Position numbers and translations under genes: made by a program
The notes under the pieces: model-generated
The model's input: the letters and a program-made list of their open reading frames with translations, nothing else
Told to the model about the DNA's origin: nothing
Database searches by the model: none
Part shown: positions 55,426 through 64,000 of the stretch, in pieces
Numbering within the stretch: the first letter of the stretch is position 1
Layout of the letters: every line of letters begins with the position of its first letter
DNA from: Pseudomonas sp. Irchel s3h17
GTDB taxonomy: Bacteria > Pseudomonadota > Gammaproteobacteria > Pseudomonadales > Pseudomonadaceae
Assembly: GCF_900187505.1 (NCBI RefSeq)
Contig: NZ_FYDL01000004.1
Span: 257,359-321,358 of the forward strand
Length of the DNA stretch: 64,000 nucleotides
Direction of reading: 5' to 3'

Positions 55426-56118
55426 TCAAAAATAAGGTGTTGGGTCGCTGATCCCGGCCGCCGCGAAGCCTTCCGCACGCAGGCGGCAGCTGTCGCACTT
55501 GCCGCAGGCACGGCCGTTATCGTCCGCCTGATAGCAGGATACGGTCAGCCCATAATCGACGCCGAGCTTGACGCCGGCCTGAATGATTTGCGCCTTGCTC
55601 AGGTTCTGCAGCGGCGCCTGGATACGGAAGCCCTGCCCTTCCACCCCGGCCTTGGTCGCCAGGTTGGCCATGCGCTCGAAGGCTTCGACGAACTCGGGAC
55701 GGCAATCCGGGTAACCGGAGTAGTCCACGGCGTTGACACCAATGAAGATATCCCGCGCACCGAGCACTTCGGCCCAGCCCAGCGCCAATGAAAGGAATAC
55801 GGTATTGCGGGCCGGCACATACGTCACCGGAATGCCTTCGCTCGGCGCTTCAGGGACGTCGATGGAACTGTCGGTCAGTGCCGAACCGCCAATGCCGTTC
55901 AGGTTCAGGCCAATCACTTTGTGCTCGACCACGCCCAGGTCACGCGCCACGCGCTCGGCCGCATGCAACTCGGCACGGTGACGCTGGCCATAATCGAAGC
56001 TCATGGTGTAGCAGCTGTAGCCTTCGGCTTGGGCCATGGCCACGACAGTCGCCGAGTCCAGTCCGCCGGACAGCAGAATGACAGCACGTTTTTCTACTTG
56101 ATTCAGTTGTTCAGTCAT
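55426..56118 (-). CDS. queC: 7-cyano-7-deazaguanine synthase
   Basis: ATP-dependent enzyme that makes preQ0 from CDG for queuosine. 230 residues from the ATG at 56118. PP-loop [23 protein letters not shown], the [16 protein letters not shown] segment and the zinc site [14 protein letters not shown] with an upstream Cys ([13 protein letters not shown]). The downstream gene of the queE-queC pair, 1 bp apart. Confidence 0.95.
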   Translation of the reverse strand: MTEQLNQVEKRAVILLSGGLDSATVVAMAQAEGYSCYTMSFDYGQRHRAELHAAERVARDLGVVEHKVIGLNLNGIGGSALTDSSIDVPEAPSEGIPVTYVPARNTVFLSLALGWAEVLGARDIFIGVNAVDYSGYPDCRPEFVEAFERMANLATKAGVEGQGFRIQAPLQNLSKAQIIQAGVKLGVDYGLTVSCYQADDNGRACGKCDSCRLRAEGFAAAGISDPTPYF

Positions 56119-56119
56119 C

Positions 56120-56767
56120 TCAGCGCCCCGGCTCGTCGTTCCAAAGATATTTGTGCAACTGCAATTGCAAGCGCACCGGCAGGTTGTCCGCGACAACCCA
56201 GTCCGCCAGGTCGCGCGCATTCAGGTCGTGATGGCTCGGCGAGAACAACACCTCACCGGCTCGCTGGTCGAGGCCGTACTGAATCAGCTTGGACACCGCC
56301 CAGTCATAATCCTCCCGCGAGCAGATCACGAACTTGACCTGATCGTTGGGGGTCAGCAGCTCGATGTTCTCGTAGCGGTTACGATGCGCTTCCTTGGAGC
56401 CCGGGGTCTTCAGGTCGACGACGCGACTGACCCGTGGATCGACCGCACTGATATCCAGGGCGCCACTGGTTTCCAGCGACACCTCGTAGCCGGCATCACA
56501 GAGTTGCTTGAGCAAAGGGATGGCATTGGGTTGCGCCAGGGGCTCGCCGCCAGTCACACAGACATAACGGGGCCTGAAGCCGGCAACCTGCTCGAGGATG
56601 TCGTCGAGGGATCGAACCGTGCCGCCGCTGAACGCATAGGCACTGTCGCAGTAACCGCAACGCAGTGGGCAACCGGTCAGGCGCACGAATACAGTGGGCA
56701 GCCCGGCAGTCCGCGTTTCACCCTGCAACGAGTAGAAAACTTCGGTAATTCTCAATGTGTCTTGCAT
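56120..56767 (-). CDS. queE: 7-carboxy-7-deazaguanine synthase (radical SAM)
   Basis: 215 residues from the ATG at 56767 (an ATG 9 bp upstream is also in frame). Converts carboxytetrahydropterin to CDG. N-terminal [20 protein letters not shown], then the radical SAM motif C-x3-C-x2-C as [14 protein letters not shown], and [15 protein letters not shown]. It is directly followed by queC. Confidence 0.95.
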   Translation of the reverse strand: MQDTLRITEVFYSLQGETRTAGLPTVFVRLTGCPLRCGYCDSAYAFSGGTVRSLDDILEQVAGFRPRYVCVTGGEPLAQPNAIPLLKQLCDAGYEVSLETSGALDISAVDPRVSRVVDLKTPGSKEAHRNRYENIELLTPNDQVKFVICSREDYDWAVSKLIQYGLDQRAGEVLFSPSHHDLNARDLADWVVADNLPVRLQLQLHKYLWNDEPGR

Positions 56768-56885
56768 AGTCGCCACGGGCGTAACAGCTAAACAGGCTGT
56801 CCGCCTCCGTCAGGCACTTGATGGAACCCCGCCAACGCGCAGATCCCAAAAAGCGGTGTTGCTAAAAAGGGCGTGAATTCTAACG

Positions 56886-56913
56886 AAAAAACCCGCGGCA
56901 AGCGCGGGTTTCT
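56886..56913 (-). terminator. Rho-independent terminator after the tol-pal-cpoB operon
   Basis: Minus strand AAGAAACCCGCGCTTGCCGC then GGGTTTTTT: a CCCGCG/CGCGGG stem with T-run, 22 bp after the cpoB stop. It separates the tol genes from queE. Confidence 0.88.
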
Positions 56914-56934
56914 TGTAAAGCCGGTCAAACAACC

Positions 56935-57759
56935 TTACATGCGCTGCAGATCGCGCTGTGCCAACTGAGCGGCGGAAGTCCCCGGATACTGGGAAACGAC
57001 CTGCTGCAGAATGCCCTTGACCTTGTCAGTATGACCCAGGCGGCGCTCTACATCAGCCAGCTTGTACAGCGAATCCGGCACCTTGGCGTGCTTGGGGTAC
57101 AACTGCGAAACCTTGGCAAATGCCTGGCCGGCGCCTTGCAGGTCGCCTTTGGCCAGGTTCACTTCGCCCAGCCAGTACTGGGCGTTACCCGAATACTGGC
57201 TGTTGGGGTACTTGCGCAGGAATGCGGTAAACGCCAGGCTGGCCTTGTCGAAGTCCTTGGCCTTGATCAGGTCGAAGGCCGCATCGTAGTAGAGCTTTTC
57301 CTTCGCCGGATCACCCGGTTCGCTGCTGGCCGCTGGCGCCTGGGTAGCAGCACCCGCGCCTGCCGCAGCACCGGCGGCATCGCCACCGGCTGGAGAATTT
57401 TCAGGAGCCGCAGCGGATGCACCGCCGGTTCCAATACGCCGATCAAGATCCTGGTATCGCTCCAGGCTTTCTTGCTTCATGCGCGCAACATCGTTTTGCA
57501 GAACCTCGATCACGCCTTGTTGGCGTGCGATCTGTTCCTGCATTTGTTGCAGTTGGTTGAACAGCTCGCCCTGTGCCGAGACAGGGGTCGAAACCCCTCC
57601 CCCGGCATAGGCGCCGTTCGTACCGTAACCTGCAGGCGGATAACTGCTCCCGCTATTGTTATAACCGGAATCGTTATCGACCACAGGAACCGCAGCCCAC
57701 ACCGCAAGCGGGGCGAGACTGAGAGCCAAGACAGTTACAGCACGACGGCATGTTCGCAT
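56935..57759 (-). CDS. cpoB: Cell division coordinator CpoB (YbgF)
   Basis: Periplasmic protein of 274 residues that links Tol-Pal action to peptidoglycan synthesis at division. Signal peptide MRTCRRAVTVLALSLAPLAVWA, an N-terminal coiled coil (ELFNQLQQMQEQIARQQGVI), a Ala/Gly/Pro-rich linker, then a TPR-like C-terminus (AFTAFLRKYPNSQYSGNAQY, YWLGEVNLAKGD). It starts 6 bp after pal. Confidence 0.93.
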   Translation of the reverse strand: MRTCRRAVTVLALSLAPLAVWAAVPVVDNDSGYNNSGSSYPPAGYGTNGAYAGGGVSTPVSAQGELFNQLQQMQEQIARQQGVIEVLQNDVARMKQESLERYQDLDRRIGTGGASAAAPENSPAGGDAAGAAAGAGAATQAPAASSEPGDPAKEKLYYDAAFDLIKAKDFDKASLAFTAFLRKYPNSQYSGNAQYWLGEVNLAKGDLQGAGQAFAKVSQLYPKHAKVPDSLYKLADVERRLGHTDKVKGILQQVVSQYPGTSAAQLAQRDLQRM

Positions 57760-57765
57760 GACGAA

Positions 57766-58263
57766 TTACTTACGCAGTTCGACGCGACGGTTTTGAGCCC
57801 AGGACTGCTCGTCGTTGCCGGTAGCAACTGGACGCTCTTCGCCGTAGGAAACCAGTTCCAGCTGGGCTGGGGAAACGCCTTGCAGTACCAGGTAGCGCTG
57901 AACGGCTTTCGCACGACGCTCGCCCAGTGCCATGTTGTACTCACGAGTACCACGTTCGTCGGTGTTGCCTTCCAGAACAACGCGAGCGCCGTTTGCTTTC
58001 AGGTCCTTGGCGTGAACGTCCAGAGCGCGCATGGCTTCTGGCTTCAGGTCCGAGCTGTCGTATTCGAAGTAGAAGGTGGTGATTGCGCGCAGAGCAGCTT
58101 CTTCGCTCAGGGAACCGTCAACAGCACCAGTGTTAGCGCCGTAACCAGCGTTTGGATCTACTGCGCCTTCACCGGCATTGTCGCCGCCTTTGGACGAGCA
58201 ACCTACAGCTACAGCCATGGCCAGGGCCAGCGCAGCAAACTTACCAAACTTCAGCATTTCCAT
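57766..58263 (-). CDS. pal: Peptidoglycan-associated lipoprotein Pal
   Basis: 165 residues from ATG 58263. Lipoprotein signal [20 protein letters not shown] then GC, so Cys is the lipid site. The C-terminal OmpA-like domain has [25 protein letters not shown] and [14 protein letters not shown], the peptidoglycan-binding face. It anchors the outer membrane and binds TolB. Confidence 0.96.
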   Translation of the reverse strand: MEMLKFGKFAALALAMAVAVGCSSKGGDNAGEGAVDPNAGYGANTGAVDGSLSEEAALRAITTFYFEYDSSDLKPEAMRALDVHAKDLKANGARVVLEGNTDERGTREYNMALGERRAKAVQRYLVLQGVSPAQLELVSYGEERPVATGNDEQSWAQNRRVELRK

Positions 58264-58315
58264 CGTGAAACTCCTAATGAACCCCAATGTGTTATGTAAT
58301 ACGTGTTGCGCCGCG

Positions 58316-59617
58316 TCAGTTCAGGTAAGGGGACCAGGACGGTTCTCTGACTTCGCCTTGTGCGGTAGGAAGTGGGAGCCTTACGCGTCCATTGATGGAC
58401 ACGAGCATCAAGACTCCCCGGCCCTGCTGGCGGGTGGCGTAGATTACCATGGTGCCGTTAGGCGCGACAGTAGGCGACTCGTCCAGAGTGCTATCAGTGA
58501 GGATTTTTACGCTACCGCGCTGCAAATCCTGGGCCGCCACCTTGAAATTGGTGAAGCCTTGCTGACGATGGATCATCACCAGGGTCTTTTCATCGGCCGA
58601 CAGTTTCGGGTTGGCGTTGTAGTTACCGACGAAAGTCACACGCTCGGCACCGCCGCCGCTGGCACTGGTCTTGTAGATCTGTGGCTTGCCACCGCGATCG
58701 GAGGTGAAGTAGATGGTCGAACCATCCTTGCCCCAGAACGGTTCGGTGTTGATGCCGGGACCGGCTGTGACACGACTGATCTGGCGCGACCCCAGGTTCA
58801 TCACATAGATGTCCGGGTTGCCGTCCTTGGACAGCACGAACGCCAGGCGAGAACCGTCCGGCGACCAGGCTGGCGCACCATTCAGGCCTTCGAAGTTGGT
58901 GATCTGCTCACGACGACCGGTGTCGATGTTCTGCATGAAGATACGCGGACGCTTCTGCTCGAACGAGACATAAGCGATGCGCTTGCCATCGGGCGCGAAA
59001 CGCGGCGACAGGATCGGTTCACGCGATTGCAGCAGGGTCACCGCGCGAGCACCGTCGTAGTCGGAGCGTTGCAGGGTGTAGCGGGTGTTCTTCTCGGAGA
59101 AACGCTCGGCCGTCACGTACAACAGACGCGTGGAGAACGCGCCCTTGATACCGGTGAGCTTTTCAAACGACTGGTCCGAGATGTAGTGCGCCATGTCACG
59201 CAGTTGATCGACACCGCCCGACACGCTACCGGTCAGCACTTGCTGCTCGGTGTTGACGTTGAACAGGGCGTACTGCACCTGCAGGCGACCGCCCGCCGGA
59301 ACAATGCTGCCGACCATGATGTACTGGGCACCCAGGGCCTTCCAGTCGCGGTAGATGACTTCGCTGGCCTGGGTTGGCTGGCTGATCATGTTCTGCTTTG
59401 GAATCGGCGAGTAGTAACCCGAGTTGCGCAGGTCGTTACCGATGATTTCCGCCATGTCATCCGGCAGGACGCTACCGCCCTGCCAGCCAAACGGCACGAC
59501 TGCAATCGGGGTTGCCCGGTCACTGCCGCTGGTGACCAGAATGTTTTTTTCATCCGCCGCCGCTATCCCTGCCATGCAGCAAATAACGACAAGCATTCCT
59601 CGAAGAAGGTTTCTCAC
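58316..59617 (-). CDS. tolB: Periplasmic TolB protein
   Basis: 433 residues, signal peptide [21 protein letters not shown], an N-terminal domain ([20 protein letters not shown]) and a C-terminal six-bladed propeller with repeats such as [16 protein letters not shown] and [15 protein letters not shown]. It binds Pal and TolA in the Tol system. It overlaps the tolA stop by 4 bp. Confidence 0.96.
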   Translation of the reverse strand: MRNLLRGMLVVICCMAGIAAADEKNILVTSGSDRATPIAVVPFGWQGGSVLPDDMAEIIGNDLRNSGYYSPIPKQNMISQPTQASEVIYRDWKALGAQYIMVGSIVPAGGRLQVQYALFNVNTEQQVLTGSVSGGVDQLRDMAHYISDQSFEKLTGIKGAFSTRLLYVTAERFSEKNTRYTLQRSDYDGARAVTLLQSREPILSPRFAPDGKRIAYVSFEQKRPRIFMQNIDTGRREQITNFEGLNGAPAWSPDGSRLAFVLSKDGNPDIYVMNLGSRQISRVTAGPGINTEPFWGKDGSTIYFTSDRGGKPQIYKTSASGGGAERVTFVGNYNANPKLSADEKTLVMIHRQQGFTNFKVAAQDLQRGSVKILTDSTLDESPTVAPNGTMVIYATRQQGRGVLMLVSINGRVRLPLPTAQGEVREPSWSPYLN

Positions 59618-60693
59618 AAGGCTAGATCCTCAGGTGTGAATGTCATCTTGAATGAACGATAGGGAGCGAAGTCGCTTGGCTTCATTCCCTGCATTTCCGT
59701 CAAACGACCAATGTTTTTGACCGCCGCCACAGCCGAGCTGTCGAACGGACCATCGCCACTGGACTTGGCCACGCTGACCGAAGTCACCGTGCCATCTGGC
59801 AACATGCCAATTTGCAGCACGACCGTCATGTTCTTGCGTGCCGAAGGAGGACGAGCCCAGCCTTCCGCTGCCCGAGCACGAATCAGATCGTCGAAACTGC
59901 CCGCGACTTCATCGCCCAGCTCATCGGCCAAGGCCTGCTGGCGCTGCGGCGTGTCGGAAAGCAAATCAGCCAAGGCCTGGGCCTTTTTCTCTTCGGCGGA
60001 TTTACGTGCTGCTTCCTGCGATTTCTTCTTCGCAGCATCGGCAGCAGCTTTCTTCTTCGCATCTTCGGCGACTTTCTTCTTCGCCTCTTCAGCTTCAGCT
60101 ATCTTCTTGGCGTCTTCCGCGGCTTTTTTCTTCGCGTCTTCGACTATCTTTTTCTTCGCTGCTTCAGCGGCCGCTTTCTTGGCCTCTTCTTCAGCGACTT
60201 TCTTGGCTTCTTCTTCGGATTTCTTCTTGGCTATATCAGCCAATTGTTTCTCTTCAGCCTTCTTGGCTTCGGCGGTCTTCTTCGCGTCGTCGGCTTTTTT
60301 GGCTTCATCAGCCTTCTTCGCCTCTTCCGCTTTCTTGGACTCGTCGGCCTGCTTGGCTTCCTCGGCTTTTTGAGCCACCTCTTCTTTCTTTTGTTCCGCA
60401 GCCTTCACCGCTTCCTGCTCGACCTTCTTCTGCTCCATCTGTTCGACTTCGGTCTGGCGCGCAGCGGATTTCTTCGCTTCACCCGCAATCTTCTGATTGG
60501 TCTGGGTCGTCGCCTGACTTTTCGATTTCAACTGGTACAGGGTCGCCTGGACGATCGGCTTGGCCGGCGGCAATTCCGGGGTAAAGGCAAAACTGACGAA
60601 CAGCATGCCAAACACCAGAATGTGCAGGGCAATCGCCCAGACACTAGGCCAGAAGTAGCTTTCCGAGGCTGTTGGCTCTCGCTGTTGCTGCAT
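59614..60693 (-). CDS. tolA: TolA envelope-spanning protein
   Basis: 359 residues. One N-terminal membrane helix ([20 protein letters not shown]), a long Ala/Lys/Glu-rich coiled coil (about 70-250, many [12 protein letters not shown] repeats) and a C-terminal globular domain ([20 protein letters not shown]) that meets TolB/Pal. The middle domain is of repetitive codons and may vary in length between strains. Starts at the last base of the tolR stop (TGATG). Confidence 0.95.
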   Translation of the reverse strand: MQQQREPTASESYFWPSVWAIALHILVFGMLFVSFAFTPELPPAKPIVQATLYQLKSKSQATTQTNQKIAGEAKKSAARQTEVEQMEQKKVEQEAVKAAEQKKEEVAQKAEEAKQADESKKAEEAKKADEAKKADDAKKTAEAKKAEEKQLADIAKKKSEEEAKKVAEEEAKKAAAEAAKKKIVEDAKKKAAEDAKKIAEAEEAKKKVAEDAKKKAAADAAKKKSQEAARKSAEEKKAQALADLLSDTPQRQQALADELGDEVAGSFDDLIRARAAEGWARPPSARKNMTVVLQIGMLPDGTVTSVSVAKSSGDGPFDSSAVAAVKNIGRLTEMQGMKPSDFAPYRSFKMTFTPEDLAL

Positions 60694-61154
60694 CAGGGCG
60701 CCTCGGTAATCAGGCCAACGTTACCGACCCCGGCTTTCTGCAGCCCACCCATGGCGCCCATGACGGAACCATAGTCGACGGTCTTGTCGCCGCGAATGAA
60801 TACCTGGGTGCGCTTGCCGCCTTCGGTGCCGGCGCGAATGATCTTGGTCACCGCGTCGGTCATCTGCGGCAAGGTCATTGCCCGATCCTGTTGCTTGTCG
60901 GTGTCGACTTCGCTGCCAAGGTTCCAGTAATAGGTCTTGTCAGCCTTGATCGAAATGGTCAGGACCTGGGTGTTGTTGTCCTGCGGCAAGGCTTCGCTGG
61001 AAACCTTGGGCAGATCAACTTTCACGCCCTGATTGAGCATCGGCGCGGTCACCATGAAGATGACCAGCAGTACCAGCATCACGTCGATGTAAGGCACCAC
61101 GTTCATCTCGGCAACCGGCTTGCGCTTTTTGCGAGCTCGAGCGATTAAAGCCAT
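60693..61154 (-). CDS. tolR: TolR biopolymer transport protein
   Basis: 153 residues. N-terminal KKRKPVAEMNVVPYIDVMLV holds the one membrane helix with its conserved Asp (needed for proton use with TolQ). The periplasmic part follows (VDLPKVSSEALPQDNNTQ, VFIRGDKTVDYGSV). Member of the ExbD/TolR family. Confidence 0.95.
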   Translation of the reverse strand: MALIARARKKRKPVAEMNVVPYIDVMLVLLVIFMVTAPMLNQGVKVDLPKVSSEALPQDNNTQVLTISIKADKTYYWNLGSEVDTDKQQDRAMTLPQMTDAVTKIIRAGTEGGKRTQVFIRGDKTVDYGSVMGAMGGLQKAGVGNVGLITEAP

Positions 61155-61168
61155 TGGGAAATACCTGC

Positions 61169-61864
61169 TTATTCTTCGCTGGTGTGCACTTTACGGTGCA
61201 GGATCGCCTGGAACTCATCGGCGAAGGTGTAGTAACGGCTGGTCAGGGTTTCGCTGCGCGCCGCAAAACGGTTGTACGCGATGACGGCCGGGATGGCGGC
61301 GAACAGGCCGATCGCCGTGGCGATCAGTGCCTCGGCAATGCCTGGAGCCACGGTGGCCAGGGTCGCTTGCTGGGCAGTGGCCAGGCCGCGGAACGAGTTC
61401 ATGATGCCCCAGACCGTACCGAACAGACCGATGTACGGGCTCACGGAACCGACGGTGGCCAGGAACGGCAGGCTCTGCTCGAGCTTTTCTTCCTCGCGGG
61501 AAATGGCCACGCGCATGGCACGGGCCACGCCTTCCATGACCGCTTCCGGGTCAACGCCCGGCTGCTGGCGCAGGCGGGAGAATTCCTTGAAGCCGGCACG
61601 GAAGATTTGTTCCACGCCCGAATCAGGGTCCGGGTTGCTGCCGGCCTGACGGTACAGCTTGGACAGGTCGATACCGGACCAGAAGCGCTCCTCGAAGCTC
61701 TCCAGGGCACGTCGACCGGCGCGCAGCAAGTTGCTGCGCTGAAAGATCATGATCCATGAGGTCACCGATGCGGCTACCAGGATCAGCATTACCAGTTGCA
61801 CAACGATACTGGCATTGCTGACCAGGCTCCACATGGAGGAATGGTCGACGACGTTAGCTTCCAC
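61169..61864 (-). CDS. tolQ: TolQ proton channel subunit
   Basis: 231 residues with three membrane helices ([20 protein letters not shown], then [19 protein letters not shown] and [20 protein letters not shown]), as in ExbB/MotA proteins. Works with TolR to energise TolA. It overlaps ybgC by 11 bp. Confidence 0.96.
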   Translation of the reverse strand: MEANVVDHSSMWSLVSNASIVVQLVMLILVAASVTSWIMIFQRSNLLRAGRRALESFEERFWSGIDLSKLYRQAGSNPDPDSGVEQIFRAGFKEFSRLRQQPGVDPEAVMEGVARAMRVAISREEEKLEQSLPFLATVGSVSPYIGLFGTVWGIMNSFRGLATAQQATLATVAPGIAEALIATAIGLFAAIPAVIAYNRFAARSETLTSRYYTFADEFQAILHRKVHTSEE

Positions 61865-62321
61865 GCTTTATCTCCTGCTCTGAGTGTGTACCCGCGCCGC
61901 TCTCGCCGGCAAAAGCCGCGCGTAGAGCTTCGGGAATGGCCCGGGGTTTCAAACTATGGGTGCGCACACAGGCCACCAAAAACTGCCCTTCGCAGAGCAG
62001 TGCATTATCCGCGGCTCGCCTGACCTGCTGTTTAAAGCGCAGGCTGACACGGTTCAATTCGATTACTTGTGCACTTACCAGAAGCTCGTCGTCCAGTCGC
62101 GCCGGCGCGTGGTAGCGCGCTTCGCTGGAATGCACGACAAACAACAGGTCCTCGCCTGCCAGCTGCGACTGGGCAAAGCCCAGCTCACGAAGCCGCTCGG
62201 TTCGAGCCCGTTCCATAAACTTGAGGTAATTAACGTAATACACGATGCCGCCGGCATCGGTGTCCTCGTAATAAACGCGACAACGATGTGCGAACGACTC
62301 TAGCCCGTTTTGCGCGCGCAT
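61854..62321 (-). CDS. ybgC: Tol-Pal-associated acyl-CoA thioesterase
   Basis: 155 residues of the 4-hydroxybenzoyl-CoA thioesterase hot-dog family. Catalytic Asp in [20 protein letters not shown], then [15 protein letters not shown] and [15 protein letters not shown]. First gene of the tol block; role in acyl-CoA or phospholipid metabolism at the envelope. Confidence 0.94.
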   Translation of the reverse strand: MRAQNGLESFAHRCRVYYEDTDAGGIVYYVNYLKFMERARTERLRELGFAQSQLAGEDLLFVVHSSEARYHAPARLDDELLVSAQVIELNRVSLRFKQQVRRAADNALLCEGQFLVACVRTHSLKPRAIPEALRAAFAGESGAGTHSEQEIKRGS

Positions 62322-62457
62322 ACTCTAGTGCTTACTCCTCAGGTTGCCAATCCGCCAGGCAACTGTTTTTCATACTTCTGCGCCTTTCCTGGCAAAGAAG
62401 GGTTTCGCAGCCACCTGAGACAGCGCAAAACCCGAAAAAATCGGCGCAGACCGCTTA

Positions 62458-63519
62458 TTAATCGTCCACTGCATCCAGAAACTCGTCTACCACGGGCATC
62501 TCACCCATGCGCGACGGAATATTCAACCCAAAATGCAGATACGCGTGCCGCGTAACCACCCGGCCACGGGGCGTGCGCATGATATAGCCTTGCTGGATCA
62601 GGTACGGTTCCAGCACATCCTCGATGGTGTGCCGCTCCTCACTGATCGCCGCCGCGAGGCTGTCCACCCCCACCGGCCCGCCATCGAACTTCTCGATCAT
62701 GGTCAGCAACAAGCGCCGGTCCTGATGATCGAAGCCACGCTCGTCGACGTCCAGCAGGTTCAACGCCAGGTCGGCAATCGGCTTGGTGATATGCCCCTTG
62801 GCCCGGACTTCGGCAAAATCGCGCACCCGACGCAACAAGCGGTTGGCAATACGCGGCGTGCCACGTGCTCGCCGGGCAATTTCGAACGAGCCTTCTGGGT
62901 CCAGCGGCAGCCCGAGAATACCGGCCGAACGGCTGACGATGGTCGCCAGGTCCGCCGTGCTATAGAACTCCAGGCGCTGGACGATACCGAAACGGTCACG
63001 CAGCGGATTGGTCAGCATCCCCGCGCGCGTGGTTGCCCCCACCAGGGTGAACGGCGGCAAATCAAGCTTGATGGAACGGGCAGCCGGCCCCTCACCGATC
63101 ATGATGTCGAGCTGGAAGTCCTCCATGGCCGGGTACAGCACTTCCTCGACAATGGGCGACAGGCGATGGATTTCATCGATGAACAGCACATCGTGAGGTT
63201 CCAGGTTGGTCAACAGCGCCGCCAGATCGCCCGGCCGCTCCAGCACCGGCCCGGAGGTGCTCTTGATCGACACCCCCATTTCCTGGGCGATGATGTTGGC
63301 CAGCGTGGTTTTACCCAGCCCGGGCGGTCCGAAGATCAGCGTATGGTCCAGGGATTCATTGCGCCCGCGGGCAGCCTGGATAAACAGCTCCATTTGCTCG
63401 CGCACGGTTGGCTGGCCGATGTACTCGGCCAGGCTGACCGGACGAATCGCCCGGTCCTGGACTTCTTCGCGCTCGCGCGGGCCACCGGTGGCGGCAATCA
63501 GACGATCAGCTTCAATCAC
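62458..63519 (-). CDS. ruvB: Holliday junction branch-migration ATPase RuvB
   Basis: 353 residues. Motor of the RuvABC resolvase. Walker [10 protein letters not shown], Walker [11 protein letters not shown], sensor 1 region [19 protein letters not shown] and the C-terminal winged helix ([20 protein letters not shown]). It starts 1 bp after the ruvA stop. Confidence 0.97.
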   Translation of the reverse strand: MIEADRLIAATGGPREREEVQDRAIRPVSLAEYIGQPTVREQMELFIQAARGRNESLDHTLIFGPPGLGKTTLANIIAQEMGVSIKSTSGPVLERPGDLAALLTNLEPHDVLFIDEIHRLSPIVEEVLYPAMEDFQLDIMIGEGPAARSIKLDLPPFTLVGATTRAGMLTNPLRDRFGIVQRLEFYSTADLATIVSRSAGILGLPLDPEGSFEIARRARGTPRIANRLLRRVRDFAEVRAKGHITKPIADLALNLLDVDERGFDHQDRRLLLTMIEKFDGGPVGVDSLAAAISEERHTIEDVLEPYLIQQGYIMRTPRGRVVTRHAYLHFGLNIPSRMGEMPVVDEFLDAVDD

Positions 63520-64000
63520 TTAGATCATTCCCTTCAGGGCACGACGAATCAGGTCTTCGCTGCTCAAGCCTTTCTCCTTGATGCCTGCGATCGCCTTGCT
63601 GGCCTCCTGCGGCTTGTAACCCAGGGAAATCAGCGCGCTGACCGCATCGTTTTCAGCACTGTGCAGCGGCGCCGGCGCATCCGGCTGGTTCGGCACCAGC
63701 GCGAACATGCTCGGCACGGTCTCCCAGGCCTTGAAGCGATCCTTGAGCTCCACCAGCAAACGCTCGGCGGTCTTTTTCCCGACACCCGGCACCTTGGTCA
63801 GCGCCGAGGTGTCCTGTGCCTGGACGCAGCGCACCAACTCATCGACCTCAAGGCTCGACATCAAGGCCAGCGCCAGCTTCGGGCCCACGCCATTGAGGCG
63901 GATCAACTCACGGAAGAAGTCACGCTCGCGCTTGCCGATGAAACCATAGAGCAACTGGGCGTCCTCCCGCACCACCAAATGGGTGTGCAAGGTGATCGGT
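63520..64000 (-). CDS. ruvA: Holliday junction DNA helicase RuvA, N-terminus outside the window
   Basis: The visible 160 codons lack about the first 42 residues of a 200-residue RuvA. The two HhH motifs are present ([17 protein letters not shown] and [19 protein letters not shown]), as is the C-terminal RuvB-contact domain ([19 protein letters not shown]). The frame is open to the window edge ([12 protein letters not shown]), so the ATG-like start at 63990 is not the true one. Confidence 0.95.
   Translation of the reverse strand, partial: PITLHTHLVVREDAQLLYGFIGKRERDFFRELIRLNGVGPKLALALMSSLEVDELVRCVQAQDTSALTKVPGVGKKTAERLLVELKDRFKAWETVPSMFALVPNQPDAPAPLHSAENDAVSALISLGYKPQEASKAIAGIKEKGLSSEDLIRRALKGMI

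Noticed and set aside
55426..56767. queC/queE considered as a 7-deazaguanine DNA modification (Dpd) defence island next to the tRNA
   Set aside because: The pair sits in the normal Pseudomonas order beside cpoB-pal-tol, and no dpd genes are present. Ordinary queuosine synthesis explains it.

Overview
The window comes from a Pseudomonas of the fluorescens/putida type. The evidence is the Entner-Doudoroff glucose locus (edd-glk-gltR-gtrS-gtsABCD-oprB), the arcDABC operon, the second glycine-cleavage operon under a GcsR-type activator, the ruvAB-ybgC-tolQRAB-pal-cpoB-queEC block, high G+C coding sequence and very many REP/REPIN palindromes of the kind spread through P. fluorescens genomes.

Region by region: (1) 1-13.0 kb, minus strand: glucose uptake and phosphorylation (hexose-6-P mutarotase fragment, OprB porin, GtsABCD transporter, an AGE-family sugar isomerase, the GtrS/GltR two-component system, glucokinase, 6-phosphogluconate dehydratase). 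(2) 13.2-14.8 kb, plus strand: GAPDH and methylglyoxal synthase, divergent from edd across a HexR-like site. (3) 14.8-19.9 kb: an iron-regulated haem cell-surface-signalling set (ECF sigma factor, FecR anti-sigma, TonB receptor with STN domain, PigA-type haem oxygenase). (4) 20.1-28.0 kb: DUF454 membrane protein, chemoreceptor, an eight-copy 171-bp tandem array built from REPINs, CoA-transferase, AlkA glycosylase and an arginine/ornithine antiporter. (5) 28.4-33.8 kb: arcDABC arginine deiminase pathway plus a DUF5064 protein. (6) 34.3-42.2 kb: gcsR and the sigma-54 operon gcvH-gcvP-sdaA-gcvT, with no glyA between gcvP and sdaA. (7) 42.5-45.9 kb: cold-shock protein, RDD protein, nadA and an exported alpha/beta hydrolase. 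(8) 46.0-55.3 kb: a cassette bracketed by two copies of a tRNA-Lys terminator sequence. (9) 55.3-64 kb, minus strand: tRNA-Lys, queCE, the Tol-Pal operon, ybgC, ruvB and part of ruvA.

The most interesting part is region 8. Its genes encode a CmoA-like enzyme, a zinc-finger methyltransferase, an M50 intramembrane protease with a PqqD-like N-terminus, a 51-residue precursor peptide ending in Ala, a DUF692 (MNIO) iron enzyme with its partner protein, a short LanB-type enzyme (peptide aminoacyl-tRNA ligase) and an MFS exporter. This set matches the scaffold-peptide (pearlin) pathway to 3-thiaglutamate known from Pseudomonas syringae (tgl). There, Cys is added to the peptide C-terminus, loses its beta-carbon, is carboxymethylated and is then clipped off so the scaffold can be reused. 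Here the pathway appears as a compact cassette at a tRNA-Lys locus that is a known island-insertion hotspot in pseudomonads. Family assignments were made by reading the translations; no database search was run.
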